Source: Imbricaverruca yamaguchii (Eukaryota > Arthropoda > Thecostraca > Neoverrucidae). Taken from it: 64,000 bases of DNA. Both the position numbers and the translations under genes were made by a program. Below are positions 1 to 11,113 of this stretch, piece after piece. The notes under the pieces were generated by a model that ran no database searches, was not told the DNA's origin, and saw only the letters and a list, made by a program, of their open reading frames with translations. Numbering within the stretch: position 1 is the first letter of the stretch; every line of letters begins with the position of its first letter. Location of the stretch: contig JAOTOL010001169.1 of assembly GCA_034440575.1 (NCBI GenBank), positions 62,001 through 126,000 on the forward strand, given 5' to 3'.

Positions 1-835
1 AGAGAGGAGACCCTCCAAGGCCACCGTTTGGACACCGCAGCATGACCACACCACAAGCATGCTCGCATCATGTACGACCATGATAAGCACGACCATGGAC
101 CAGGATACACCCACCGACGGATCCATCAGGCGGGCTTTCGACTGGTCGCGGGCATGTTAATCGGTTCCGAGTTCGAAAAGCTTCACATTTTAACAGCAAC
201 AATTCGGCACGTCATTTTAAGACATTTCCCCATAAAATGTGCTTAGATTCCGATAACATATTACGACTGCAAAAGTTCAGAATATCGGCCTTCTGAGGGA
301 CCTGGGGTGTCTCTCCTCCCCTAGGTCCGCTACAAGTGCATACACAGCGCACACGGGACAGACAGTGCAGGACAGGCAGACAACACAGGGTGCACTATTG
401 ATCCGCGACAGCTGTGCTTACACGTACGGTTACAGTCGTGACCAGTCTGTCAGGTCACGCTTTTAGCTTAGCATCATTTCCAGTCTTATCTAAAGGTGGA
501 TGTGAAATAATTAGTATTACATAGCAAGTGTAGGAAGAAAATGCACCTACATACTGTATTTTCAGCAAACTAAATGTCAGGCTCCGACTAAAGGGAAATT
601 ACTATTAATAATTAATTGGATGTAGTTAATAATTCCATCCAATCTGGTGATGGCTGTTTTCGCTGGAACCAACCTGCTTTAACTTCGTTATTTTGCCATA
701 ACACACAAGCTAACAACAGCTTCTACAGTTGCCTTTTAGAATAGCGGAATGAAGCCACCAAAATAGTCTTCACGTGATTGCATTGTGGTTTAGAAAGGTT
801 TACCTATGGATGAACAGATATGCATATATGTAATA
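1..835. other. No gene or repeat recognised
   Basis: Non-repetitive, AT-leaning sequence without a supportable open frame. I see no splice-bounded exon, RNA gene or element end here. Confidence 0.4.
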
Positions 836-845
836 CACACACACA

Positions 846-885
<40 letters not shown>
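836..885. repeat. (CA)n/(TA)n microsatellite
   Basis: A short CA run passes into an uninterrupted AT run of about 36 bp. The open frame across it (Ile-Tyr repeats) is a by-product of the dinucleotide. Confidence 0.95.
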
Positions 886-894
<9 letters not shown>

Positions 895-2148
895 ATAATC
901 AGCACATATTTTCGAAATGTGACTTGTGATTCGCTCAGCTTCAGTCAGCTCGATGATTCGTTGCACATATTTTTCCGCGATCTCGCACCGCGTTACAAAT
1001 CCGCTCCTGAATTTGGAAATTCTTCGAAGCGAATGTAATTAGCCTCCAGATTATTTCTTATCCGCTTGTTTGCTCTTTGCTTCAGTACTTGGCTTCTCCA
1101 ACATTTTGACAGCCTCACTGCTGTCATTGGTTGCGCATATAATTCATTTTGAATTTACTCAAACACCTAAAACACGGGTCAGACTGACTTAGCTGATAAC
1201 CCGAAGTTCTCTACTTTGATCTCCAAATTCGCACAGTGCATCCCGTCGAAGTTTTACCTTCGCATTTTCGCTACGAATCCTGCCGAGTTTTCCGTCGGTG
1301 TGGCTCAAACGGCGCCAGCAGTCTCCGCTGATGGTCTGGCTGGCTCGTGAATATTCAGCAGGCCAGTGAGGTGAGGGCGAAGCTAAATTTATTCTGCGAG
1401 TGGTGCATCTTTTATACCATCTCGTAATCCAAAGCTCACAATGGACGCTTAGATAATGCTCCATCATCACTGAACTGATTACCCACGGTGGACAAGGCCA
1501 TGACAGCGCCAAGTACGGCCTACTGACAATGTTAGGTCTGGTGTGATGCCACTGGTACGTTTGGCTTCCGCCTCCATTTCCAGTCCTGTATTTGATGGTT
1601 CGATGAGTCTTTTGGAGAACATAAAGAACCTACTAGAATTGCTTGAGGTTATAGTCGTCAATGTCTTCCACGTCCATGCATAAACAATTTATCGGCGCTA
1701 AATATGGCAAAAAGTGGGAGAAAAACAAATGCACGAGCATCCACTCCACATTTTGCCTCTGATGAATTGCCATCTAGTGAACGTATACCGTTAAATGTTA
1801 TTATATCGTATTCTTAAATGACATTATTATAAAATATACTCCAATGAAGCAACTACTATCCCAACGAATAAACAAACTTGTATTTTTAACATTTAGGCAT
1901 TGTTTAAAGTCTGGAGCATTGCTTCGGCGCTGGTCCAGATTCTGCAAACAGATGCTGTGGTGTATTATATCAAAATAATAGACTCCTCTTTAAACACGAC
2001 GGCAATGCTATTCCACTGTTTCGCAAGGGAAGCACGGAGCTGCAAAATATGAACCTTGTGTAGGCTAGCCTCCCCGTGGCATGATCTGTGGTTTGGGTTT
2101 CCACGCCCCGCTGCTAAGGGCTCAAAGGGCAGGCGCACGTTTCTGCTC
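886..2148. other. No gene recognised
   Basis: Mostly unique sequence. A 107-codon minus-strand frame (1189-1512) overlaps a second 60-codon frame. Neither has recognisable domains or good exon borders, so neither is called. Confidence 0.35.
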
Positions 2149-2216
2149 AACTAGCTCTCAGTAGCGTGCTAAGCTCATGCGAACTAGCTCTCAGTAGCGT
2201 GCTAAACTCATGCGAA
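2149..2216. repeat. 33-bp tandem duplication
   Basis: Two adjacent near-identical 33-bp units beginning CTAGCTCTCAGTAGCGTGC. They differ by one base (AAGCTC versus AAACTC). Confidence 0.9.
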
Positions 2217-2369
2217 CCACATCGAGGGAACTCAATCATCTCGGTGCCTAGCAGAGCGTCGATTTTTTTTGGCGGAATTATTCAAGGAGCGGGTATGTCT
2301 AGTATCAGCATGTTCATGTTCAATTTTTAATTGTTATCTCTTAATAACTAGAGAAGCTATCACAAGGCC

Positions 2370-2600
2370 GCCCAGCGGTGTTCCATTTTCTGTTCCCATC
2401 TCTCAATACCCTGAGAAGTTGGCTCAAGACCCCCAGCGGTGTCCCATTTCCTATTGTAATTTCACAATATCCTGAGAAGTTGGCTCAAGACCCCCAGCGG
2501 TGTCCCATTTCCTATTGTAATTTCTCAATATCCTGAGAAGTCGGCTCAAGACCGTCCAATGTTGTTCAATTTCCTGTTGCGATCTCTCAATGACCTAAGA
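2370..2600. repeat. 61-bp tandem repeat, about 3.5 copies
   Basis: The word CTGAGAAGTTGGCTCAAGAC recurs at 2411, 2472 and 2533 (period 61). More diverged partial units flank it on both sides. Non-coding; origin unknown. Confidence 0.9.
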
Positions 2601-3405
2601 AACTGTTGTCAATCTTGGGCGGTGCGCAGTGTGGCATGTTCAACTTGGAAATGAGCATTTATACTCTAATTTATTCATAGAACGGTCACTTGGGAAGCGG
2701 TCTTGGTCCACGCAAATTCATTGCCTATTGATCCCTGCAGTCCTTAAAGGTGCTACGTGTCATGCCAGCTTTCAGCCTAAATAAATTATCTGGAGCTCTG
2801 CTGAACTTGAACACCATATGGACGAATTAATTTGTGGCGGAACATTCCAGAACATCCCAGTTCTAGACGATGCATTGTACTGCTCTCGTGAGTATTCTTT
2901 ATGCTGCCCATACTGTAATCCAAAAGGAGCAATGTGTAATTTGATTGGTTGGTTATTTGGGCTTTCGGGCGCATCGTGTGTGGAATCGCAGTGTAATTTG
3001 ACTGCTCCATCTTCGAGCGATCACATGCAAGCATCTGGACGGGTGTCCGAGTGATATTCAAGAGTTCAGACGATATATTATTAAACATTCCAATGCCAAA
3101 ACAGGTGGGATAGTTGGAATCCGCTCAAAGATAAACTTTTAGATTTTCATAAATATGAATGTTTCGTTTTCCATTCAGTGCACCATATATGAAAAAATAT
3201 ATCCTACACAATATGCCAATTAAACCCAACAACTGGGAGTGATAAACTAATGACACAAGTGTACTCCTTGGGTTTGTAGTCTTTGAGGCGGTACACCGGG
3301 ATATAATTTTATCTGCAGGCGTGGGGACGGTGAGTGCCTGAGAAGCATGTACGACATGCAGTAATTCGCTGGTATAACTACCGTTGCCCCTGTGGAAGTG
3401 AAGAC
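2601..3405. other. No gene recognised
   Basis: Two small frames overlap on opposite strands (2786-3088 minus and 2818-3054 plus). Neither has recognisable motifs. I see nothing else. Confidence 0.3.
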
Positions 3406-3424
3406 ATTTTGTGATTATTGTCGT

Positions 3425-3616
3425 GATGGTTTGTTTATTGTTTGTTTATTCGTTGGTTCACGACACACTTTATGCACATTCACGGCTAATGGCGCCGCCC
3501 ACACTGTTTCGCCGGTGGGCCGCGGGATTGGGAAATGTTCTGAGTGGCGCTAGAGTCGAACCCGGGACCTTTGGTACCCATAGCCAGACACCTTAACCAC
3601 TCGGCCATCCCCGCAC
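3425..3616 (-). mobile_element. tRNA-derived SINE, copy 1 (family S1)
   Basis: Read on the minus strand, this starts with a tRNA-like head. The A box TGGCCGAGTGG lies at 3597-3607 and the B box GGTTCGACTC at 3553-3562. A tRNA-unrelated body follows (GTGTGGGCGGCGCCATTAGCC), then an A-rich AATAAACAAAC tail. The same head, body and tail order occurs on the plus strand at 16146-16325, which makes this a dispersed family and not a tRNA gene. The head most resembles a class with a long variable region (Ser- or Leu-like), but the parent tRNA is uncertain. Confidence 0.85.
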
Positions 3617-4550
3617 CATTGTCGTGATGGTGGTGGGGGAGGGATTGTTCAGTTAGCATGTTATTGGATTCCGTGCTTTCAGGACAGAGAAATAATTAAT
3701 TCACGTCAAAAACAACCTGTGCTCTCTGTTCCAGCTTGCTTCACACCTGCTAGCCTCGCTCTGTCTTCCACTTCTGGCACACTGTTGTTGCATTCAGAAG
3801 CGTGTGAATGATCTGATGATCAAATGATCATTAAATCAAAATGATATAAATGAGTATTGCCTGTCCACAGGAGACCAGTGGTAACCCGCTCACTGAAGTC
3901 ATAAAAATCGTCAGTTGATCAGGCTTAATAAGAGCCACTGGGAGCCAACTGAGTTAGGCTTATGAAGGAGATATAATGTGAGACGAGAAAAAGGACACAG
4001 ACATACCCTAATCGATACGATATCCCCGTTCTAAAGTATCAATCTAAAAACCTATCTTGCAACATTCACCTGATCTTGCATAACACACTCCTCCACACCC
4101 TTGCTCCACCAATAATTGTAAAGCTGCTTCAGGCCATGCCTTGTAAAAACGGGCTGAACGGTGCAAATTTAACTCGTATAAATATCGCCCCATCCATTTC
4201 CAATTAAATAATGTTAGTGTTGTCTGTCCGCCTGCGATGCTGAAGAGATTAGCCATGGTATTCATGGTAACACAATGATGCCGATAGTTGTTTTATGGCT
4301 CATTATATGACATTGATTACAGGGTTCAAATCTCTTTTCTCTTCTTAAAGTATTTTTTCTTTATATCCAATGCGAGGTAGGCCACCCGTGGCTTTATTAG
4401 GCCTTAAGCTTGTATGACCTTTATTACTGAGGTATCAAGGCATAAATAGCATCCAATATTGTCCGGCATATCATCACGTTGCATCACTGCAAGAGTGACC
4501 TGATCATGGCCGGTACCCTGTGGCCATCCTGCCAGATTGTTACGAAAAAT
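3617..4550. other. No gene recognised
   Basis: Unique sequence without supportable open frames. A 73-codon minus frame at 4044-4265 has no recognisable feature. Confidence 0.3.
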
Positions 4551-4552
4551 AT

Positions 4553-4640
4553 AAAGGTGAAGTGGCGCAGAGGGTAGCGCCAGTCTAAAGGTGAAGCGGT
4601 GCAGAGGGTAGCGCTAGTCTAAAGGTGAAGTGGCGTATGC
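4553..4640. repeat. 34-bp tandem repeat, about 2.5 copies
   Basis: GGTGAAGTGGCGCAGAGGGT-type units start at 4556, 4590 and 4624 (period 34). The third unit is cut short. Confidence 0.9.
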
Positions 4641-6755
4641 CCCGCCAGTAATCGTTCTGCTGCGGCACAGTCTACGATCCCAGTGAACTTAACTGTGTGC
4701 CAGTGTTCAAGCGTTTCTTGAAACAAGTTGCAAACGTAGTTATTCTCTGGTGCTTAGTGCCGAGTCCATCCGAAACAGATATTCCGGACGGCCCAGCTGA
4801 AGCTGCCTATATATTCATTTTTGGGAGAAATTCTGACCCATCCTAGAGATTTACCAAAAATGTGAAATTCGGGGAACATTGGCTTTTTCGCGGCACACGA
4901 CTCACTGTTTTCTGTATTTGTATTGTGTCAATGTCCCAGTAGGGGGCCAATGACTAAGGCTGTTACAGCGCCGTTCGGACCAGAAGGCTGGACTGCTTGG
5001 GAAACAAAATGTCGTGTCTTCTTACTTTTGGCATCCTTCGGCTCAGGAACCCAGCTTCGCGTGTCAGAAGTCCAATGTCAGCCTGGTTCACCCGCTTGTC
5101 GCCATCAAGAATGTAATGCTTTCCGAATCTCACATATGTATACATGGGGAGGCCTCGAATTACAAATTCCACATAAACTGCGTCTATTGCCGAACACGGC
5201 ACTATGCGGTACACTTCTTCGAATTAAGCTTGTGCTACAGTGTTATTATTCATGGTGTGGTGTATATTGTTCCACTCTTAAGCCAGAAGAATGATGCTCC
5301 TTGAATAACTTTTGTATCCATACTGGTACTCCATACACCCCCACCCTCCTCATTTTCTTGGCTGCCACCAGTGAGGCAAGTCCCACCTTTTCTCACTTCA
5401 TAACTGGACTTCAGCAGCATCGTGTAATGCTATTATTCACTGCTATACATGCTCTTTCATCGCTGTTCTGCGCACCGTATTTCAGAATATTATAATATCA
5501 CGACAATACGATAGCAAAAGAAGCTTAATGTTCTTGTTCACGTTTCTGCATTATAAATGCCTATAGATTGCGTTGCGGTTTCAAGTACAAGGGAAACTTG
5601 AAAGGAATGTAAATGCAGCCTGATATAGGAGATACCGAGATCTGTGACTATTGTTCGGTACCCCATGTGACTAATGTTAGTCACCTCATGTGACTAATGT
5701 CAGTGTTCACAGCTGTTGCATGCATAGCGACTTAATAGCTCTAGTGTGTGTTGCGTGCCGCTAGATGTGAGGTATGTCTGATGTTCGAGCCTACTGCCAC
5801 ATCACAGCTTCCCATCATTGTCAGATATCAGTCTTAGTCGCGTGGGGCAAAAAAAGCAGCCGGCCAACGCTATTCAATGGGCGACAAATCACACTTGGTT
5901 CAATTTGGTCCGTTGCCTTTCGCGGAAGCGGCCAGAGCCTGCGGCGGCCAGTTGGTTCGGGGAATCTGGCTTATTCCCGTCAGTGTTCTGCGGGCTGGTG
6001 GCGTTGATAACTGAGCCGAGCCACGACTCAGCGTGTCTCTCGAACTGTAGAAAACTGAACTCTACCATGCATGTCCAATAGCAGTGACAGAAGCGACGGC
6101 AGATAAGGTACCTAATGTCAACAAGGAGTTGTAAGATGTCTAGCTATTTTTTTGCGGGTCTTGGGACCCGGGGCTTGATCTTTCATAAAATAATATGCAC
6201 TCCGAGAGTACGACTTTTGAAAGTTGTTTTGAGATGTAGGCAATGAGGTGCAGTTGTATTGAAGTGGAACCACTCCGTATCGTTTTGTGTGGCCAATGGT
6301 CTGCCGCTATATCTAAGGAGTGCAACAAATAATGCCTTCCGCATACACTTCGGAATACTGACGATAAAGGTGAAATATAGTCAGCATTGTGTTAAATGCC
6401 ATGAACGTTTTTTTAGCTAGGCGCCCGAGTGTGTCTAAACACGTCCAAGTTTAGACCATCATTTATCTATGGTGACATTTCATGGTATCCGCAACTGTGC
6501 CAAGTATTCGGTGCCCAAACAGTCTGTGGACCCGCAGGTCAGGTGGATACCGATGCTATAATTCACCAACGATGCGCTATGCTATGCCATGCAGCTGTTT
6601 CGATGAAGCTAGAATGGCGCCGTCGGCGTTCCCGCGCTTTTTCCAGAGACTATGGGCAGCGCTACCGGCTTGCGAACTCTGGCATTGAGCACTGGAAAGC
6701 CACCCTAATGCGTGTACATGCGTCAGCTGTGTTCTGGAACCCACACGGCGGAGAA
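4641..6755. other. No gene recognised
   Basis: Several overlapping frames of 60-120 codons exist (for example 4923-5304, in two frames). They lack domain signatures and clean splice borders. A short hairpin, TGACTAATGTTAGTCA, lies near 5669-5684. Confidence 0.3.
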
Positions 6756-6763
6756 TCTGGTGT

Positions 6764-7045
6764 TGTGTCGTGTTCTGAATCTGTTGCCGTGTCGTGTTCT
6801 GAAGCTGTCGTCATGTCGCGTTCTGAAGCTGTCGCCGTGTCGTGTTCTGAAGCTGTTCCCGTGTCGTGTTTTGAAGCTGTCGCCGTGTCGTGTTCTGAAG
6901 CTGTTGTGTCATGTTCTGAAGCTGTTGCCGTGTCGTGTTCTGAAGCTGTTCCCGTGTCGTGTTCTGAAGCTGTTGTGTCATGTTCTGAAGCTGTTGCCGT
7001 GTCGTGTTCTGAAGCTATTGTCGTGTCGTGGTCTGAATTTGTAGC
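6764..7045. repeat. 24-bp minisatellite, about 12 copies
   Basis: Units of the form GTGTCGTGTTCTGAAGCTGT plus four variable bases; some units are 21 bp. The period is a multiple of three, so a repetitive Ser-Glu-Ala-Val frame stays open on the plus strand and an Ala-Ser-Glu-His-Asp-Thr frame on the minus strand. Both look like by-products. No flanking domain or splice structure supports a protein. Confidence 0.9.
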
Positions 7046-7115
7046 CGACCGGGCAGCGGCCATGAGAACGCACGGCCCAGCGTGCGATGTAGCCCAGTTC
7101 TGGGCAGTTTCGGCC

Positions 7116-7322
7116 GGACCGAACACCCTGTCGGACCGAACACCCTGTCGGACCGAACACCCTGTCGGACCGAACACCCTGTCGGACCGAACACCCTGTC
7201 GGACCGAACACCCTGTCGGACCGAACACCCTGTCGGACCGAACACCCTGTCGGACCGAACACCCTGTCGGACCGAACACCCTGTCGGACCGAACACCCTG
7301 TCGGACCGAACACCCTGTCGAT
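7116..7322. repeat. 17-bp minisatellite, 12 copies
   Basis: Perfect or near-perfect CGGACCGAACACCCTGT units in tandem. Seventeen is not a multiple of three and the unit has no stop in any frame, so several frames on both strands run through the array. The near absence of variants suggests recent expansion. Confidence 0.95.
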
Positions 7323-7534
7323 CGGGGTCCCGCCGGTGGATACACTGCGCTTCTCCCAAACCACGACTGACCGCGACCCCATTTGTGCTACCACTGTAAA
7401 CAGGACACTGATCTGATCCTGATAATGCGTGGCGTATTGAGTGAAACTAGTCGATGCTCTGTGCGCTCGTGGTCGGCTGAGATGTGGCTTGTCCTGGGAG
7501 CGAGCCGATGTCATGTCACGTGAACTCCGAGGTA

Positions 7535-7606
7535 AGGTGGTGTTCGGCTGGACCTTACACCACCAACACGTGCGCTGGTGTTCGGCTGGATCTTACACCA
7601 CGGAGA
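7535..7606. repeat. Imperfect tandem duplication of about 35 bp
   Basis: GGTGTTCGGCTGGACCTTAC, followed by ACCAC and then a divergent CAACACGTGCGCT or GGAGACGTGCGGC, occurs twice back to back. The flanking GC-rich sequence (7607-7915) has overlapping open frames in several phases and no recognisable product. Confidence 0.8.
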
Positions 7607-7920
7607 CGTGCGGCCAACGCCTGGATCCGTAGGCAACTGAGCAGCAGTGTTTGCGTGTTCCAGGGGGGACCTGCTGCCCCGAGATCGCCACCGACCGTTA
7701 CGGCCGCGGTTGTAAGTGCTCTGTGTGCGCGGTCCCTGCCCCCTGGCGCCCTGACCTGGTGTCACGTGACCCGACCTCGGCCGAGGCCGCTTCACGTCGC
7801 CTCACCTCCGTCTGTCTGTGTTGCTGTCGGCTCACCTTGGCTGGGCTGGTTCCAAGTGGCACTCGGCGTCGCCGTGGTGCGCCATCACCGGTCTGGCTTC
7901 CCGTCAGTCATCTGATACTG

Positions 7921-8140
7921 CATGGACTGACCTGACCTGACCTGACATGACTTGTTCTGACCTGACCTGACCTGACCTGATCTGCCCTGGCCTTTCCTGG
8001 CCTCACCTGACCTCACCTGACCTCACTTTACCTCACGTCACCTCACCTCACTTCACCACACCTCACCTCACTTCACCTCACCTCACGTCACCTCACCTCA
8101 CCTCACCTCATCTCACCTCACTTCACCTCACCTCACTTCT
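7921..8140. repeat. CCTGA to CCTCA pentamer array
   Basis: A run of CCTGA pentamers grades into CCTCA and CTTCA pentamers, a directional change in unit sequence. A short related CCTGA run occurs at about 24910-24950. Confidence 0.95.
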
Positions 8141-8242
8141 AATAACCTTTTGATGATCCAGCCGAAGCAACTTGGATTTAATTCACTTCAGATTTCACCC
8201 CAGTTCATTTCATTTCGCGTCACTTCAGCACATCCCACCTGG

Positions 8243-8870
8243 CTCAACACCTTCAGCCACCTCCTGAACCAACATGTCTCACAACACCTTCAGCCACCTC
8301 CTGAACCAACATGTCTCACAACACCTTCAGCCACCTCCTGAACCAACATGTCTTACAACACCTTCAGCCACCTCCTGAACCAACACGTCTAACAACACCT
8401 TCAGCCACCTCCTGAACCAACATGTCTCACAACACGTTCAACCACCACCTGCACCAACACGTCTAACAACACCTTCAGCCACCTCCTGAACCAACATGTC
8501 TCACAACACCTTCAGCCACCTCCTGAACCAACATGTCTCACAACACCTTCAGCCACCTCCTGAACCAACATGTCTAACAACACCTTCAGCCACCTCCTGA
8601 ACCAACATGTCTCACAACACGTTCAACCACCACCTGCACCAACACGTCTAACAACACCTTCAGCCACCTCCTGAACCAACATGTCTCACAACACCTTCAG
8701 CCACCTCCTGAACCAACATGTCTACACTTCCTACCAACATGTCTCACAACACGTTCAACCACCACCTGCACCAACACGTCTAACAACACGTTCAGCTACC
8801 TCCTGAACCACATGTCTAACAACACGTTCAGCCACCTCCTGAACCAACATGTCTCACAACACGTCCAGCC
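8243..8870. repeat. 37-bp minisatellite, about 17 copies
   Basis: CTTCAGCCACCTCCTGAACC plus AACATGTCTCACAACAC, with starts at 8251, 8288, 8325 and onward (period 37). A variant type with CAACCACCACCTGCACC recurs at intervals. This suggests that blocks of several units were duplicated together. Confidence 0.93.
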
Positions 8871-8980
8871 ACCTGAACCTCGTCACGACTCTTCACCTCA
8901 GGCTTGGTGAACGTACTCGGCGCTTCATAACGTCCACACAGCCAACCAGCCCTGGCTCACCTTCACCATGGCTCCACAGG

Positions 8981-9145
8981 GGGACGAGTAGTCTAGGGGT
9001 AAGACGTCCGTCTCGCAATCGAAAGGGTGTGGGTTCGAGTCTCACCTGTCGCTACTCGTCGCCGGCGACCAATCGTTGTGAGATATTAACGACGCCACAT
9101 GACTCAACGGTCGATGTGTCGTAAAGCCAATAACCAGCCGCCACG
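8981..9145 (+). mobile_element. tRNA-like SINE (family S2)
   Basis: A near-cloverleaf head carries A box TAGTCTAGGGG (8989-8999) and B box GGTTCGAGTCT (9032-9042). GACGAGTAG (8983-8991) pairs fully with CTACTCGTC (9052-9060). The loop at 9012-9018 would read CGC (Ala), but the anticodon stem has mismatches and the acceptor pairing is 9 bp. A tRNA-unrelated body follows, ending CGTAAAGCCAATAACC. This suits a SINE or tRNA pseudogene better than a working tRNA gene. Only one copy is visible in the window. Confidence 0.7.
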
Positions 9146-11113
9146 GCTCTACACTCCAGCTGAACTGCCTGATGAGACGCTGGTGACTTCCCACCAGGAA
9201 CGGATCCGAGGGGAGGTGAAGGGGCGACCACTCCCCTCCCTCCCTTAGCACCCCAGAATGTTAAACGCACAACCCTGGCTCGACGAAATTTTCAGTAAAG
9301 GGCGCTCCTCCGTGTGTAAAGGCGTCCTCTTAAAATTTCGCCCCCCCCACAGCTTAGCGACCTCCTAGACCTGACAGCACATCCTGTTCTCTAATACCCC
9401 TCCCCGCCCCCTCACCACCACCACCACATACACCGCAGCATCAGTGTATACGTGGGCCTGCACTGACGTCTACACACAACGCTCGTTCTGTAGTGTCTAC
9501 ACTGTCTACATTGTCTACACTGTGTACACAGACTCTCATTCACCTCTGCAGGCCGACCGGCAGGTGTCTGCTGGCGCGGGCGATGGGGTTGGCAATGTTG
9601 GCTTATGTCTGCTTAGCCCCTGGTGTTCGACGCGGAAGTCGTTTTGTGTTCGTTCGTCTCCTTGTCTGCGATGTGGACCTTCTCTCTGCTTCGCTCCCGT
9701 CCGCACCAAACCTTCAACATTTGCGTCGTCGATGCCCTGTCAACATGATCGTGTGGTTGCAGCGTTTTTAAAGTGCGCCGCCTTTGCGCCGCTTTACAGC
9801 GTAATGTCAAGTGCGCCGCTTTTGTCGGTCTGACGACCAATTACAGCTGCATTATGCTGGCAGGCACGTGATGAAATGCACTGAAGGTCACGTTGCTACT
9901 AACGTTCTACTATCACACCATTTCTAGCCAGCCCATGAATAGATAGAACCCGGTTCACATTAATTCGAGCTGGCAATTTTGACTGCTCGTCATGCACAAT
10001 TTCCCCATTTTGCCGCGGCAGTTTTATCACCGGTCGCCCTACAGCGCCTGAACACAAATTTTAGCCGTGAATGTTGTCCACGGATGTATGCACTATTCAT
10101 GTGACCTTGAAACTCCGGTGCATGATTGGTGTCTCCCCAACTGTTGTCCGTGCTGGCAAAACCTGGTGCTGACCTGGTGTGTAGTAGACACAAGCCCGAC
10201 CGACATCGGGCATGCGATGCCAGCTGTGGTATCATGATCTGTGGTATCGCTGTGGTATCATCGAGAGCGCACTGCTGGCGGTCAGGGACACGAATGCGGT
10301 TGCCGGGCTTCCCGAGACATAACGGTGCACGTGCGTCGTCTGTGGTAGGTCGTGTGCTGGTTGAGATTGTTAGTTGCGATCAAGTGAGATGGCTGGGTCT
10401 CCTGTCTGCTGTATGTGGTGTTCTTCATCGCAGCATGTCAGGCGCCCCAGAGCCCATTGCCGCATGCGGTCGCCCATGAGGAATAGACGGTCACGAAAAA
10501 TGCTCGATAAATCGGCATCTCAGCGCATCAATCGATGGTTATATACTGCGGGGCTACTTGCATCGATAACTATAGAGCTTATGTTTTTTTTCGCCTGCCT
10601 AGTTTATGACTATTCAACAAGGTTTCGACTTTGTCAGTTTTTGAACGCTAATTAGATTTGTTAATACGCTGATGCAGCTAAATGTTTCACGTAGTCTGAT
10701 TATATGCTAAGTGTTAATTCTATACCTTTGCTTTTTTATTCAAGTTACACCAATACATTTTGTTTCTTTGCGATAAAAGAGGATAATTAGAATAACCATC
10801 GGCTCCTATGAATCTGCAAAGGGTTGGAGAAGAAACAAGCTGACGAAAACTTGACGAATAGTTCGTAGGAAGATGAGACAGCTTTATTCTGGTACCTTGG
10901 GCTTGGGTGGTATTTTCACAGATTATCTAGCAGTCTACCGGCCGCTACATGGTGTTGAGGAAGAGACCAGTTGGGGGGGGGGGGTGCTACTGTTGTGCCA
11001 CAATGTCGCCGGGGAAAAGTCCACTTTGGGTGGATGCTGGCATTTGTATAGGTAAAGGCCACAACGTATGGAAGCCGTGTGTCGGTTTGACGCAGCAGTG
11101 CGTTCATGTTTGT
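9146..11113. other. No gene recognised
   Basis: Contains a C-rich stretch near 9340, a short imperfect GTCTACACT run near 9495-9530 and a G run at 10973-10983. Open frames near 9444-9833 and 10126-10479 overlap others in alternative phases and show no known domain. Confidence 0.3.

Noticed and set aside
6429..7370. 313-codon plus-strand frame and 227-codon minus-strand frame
   Set aside because: Most of the length is the 24-bp and 17-bp arrays. Upstream sequence shows no signal, domain or splice evidence.
8981..9060. Functional tRNA-Ala (CGC) gene
   Set aside because: The anticodon stem has mismatches, the terminal stem is nine base pairs, and a SINE-like body follows.
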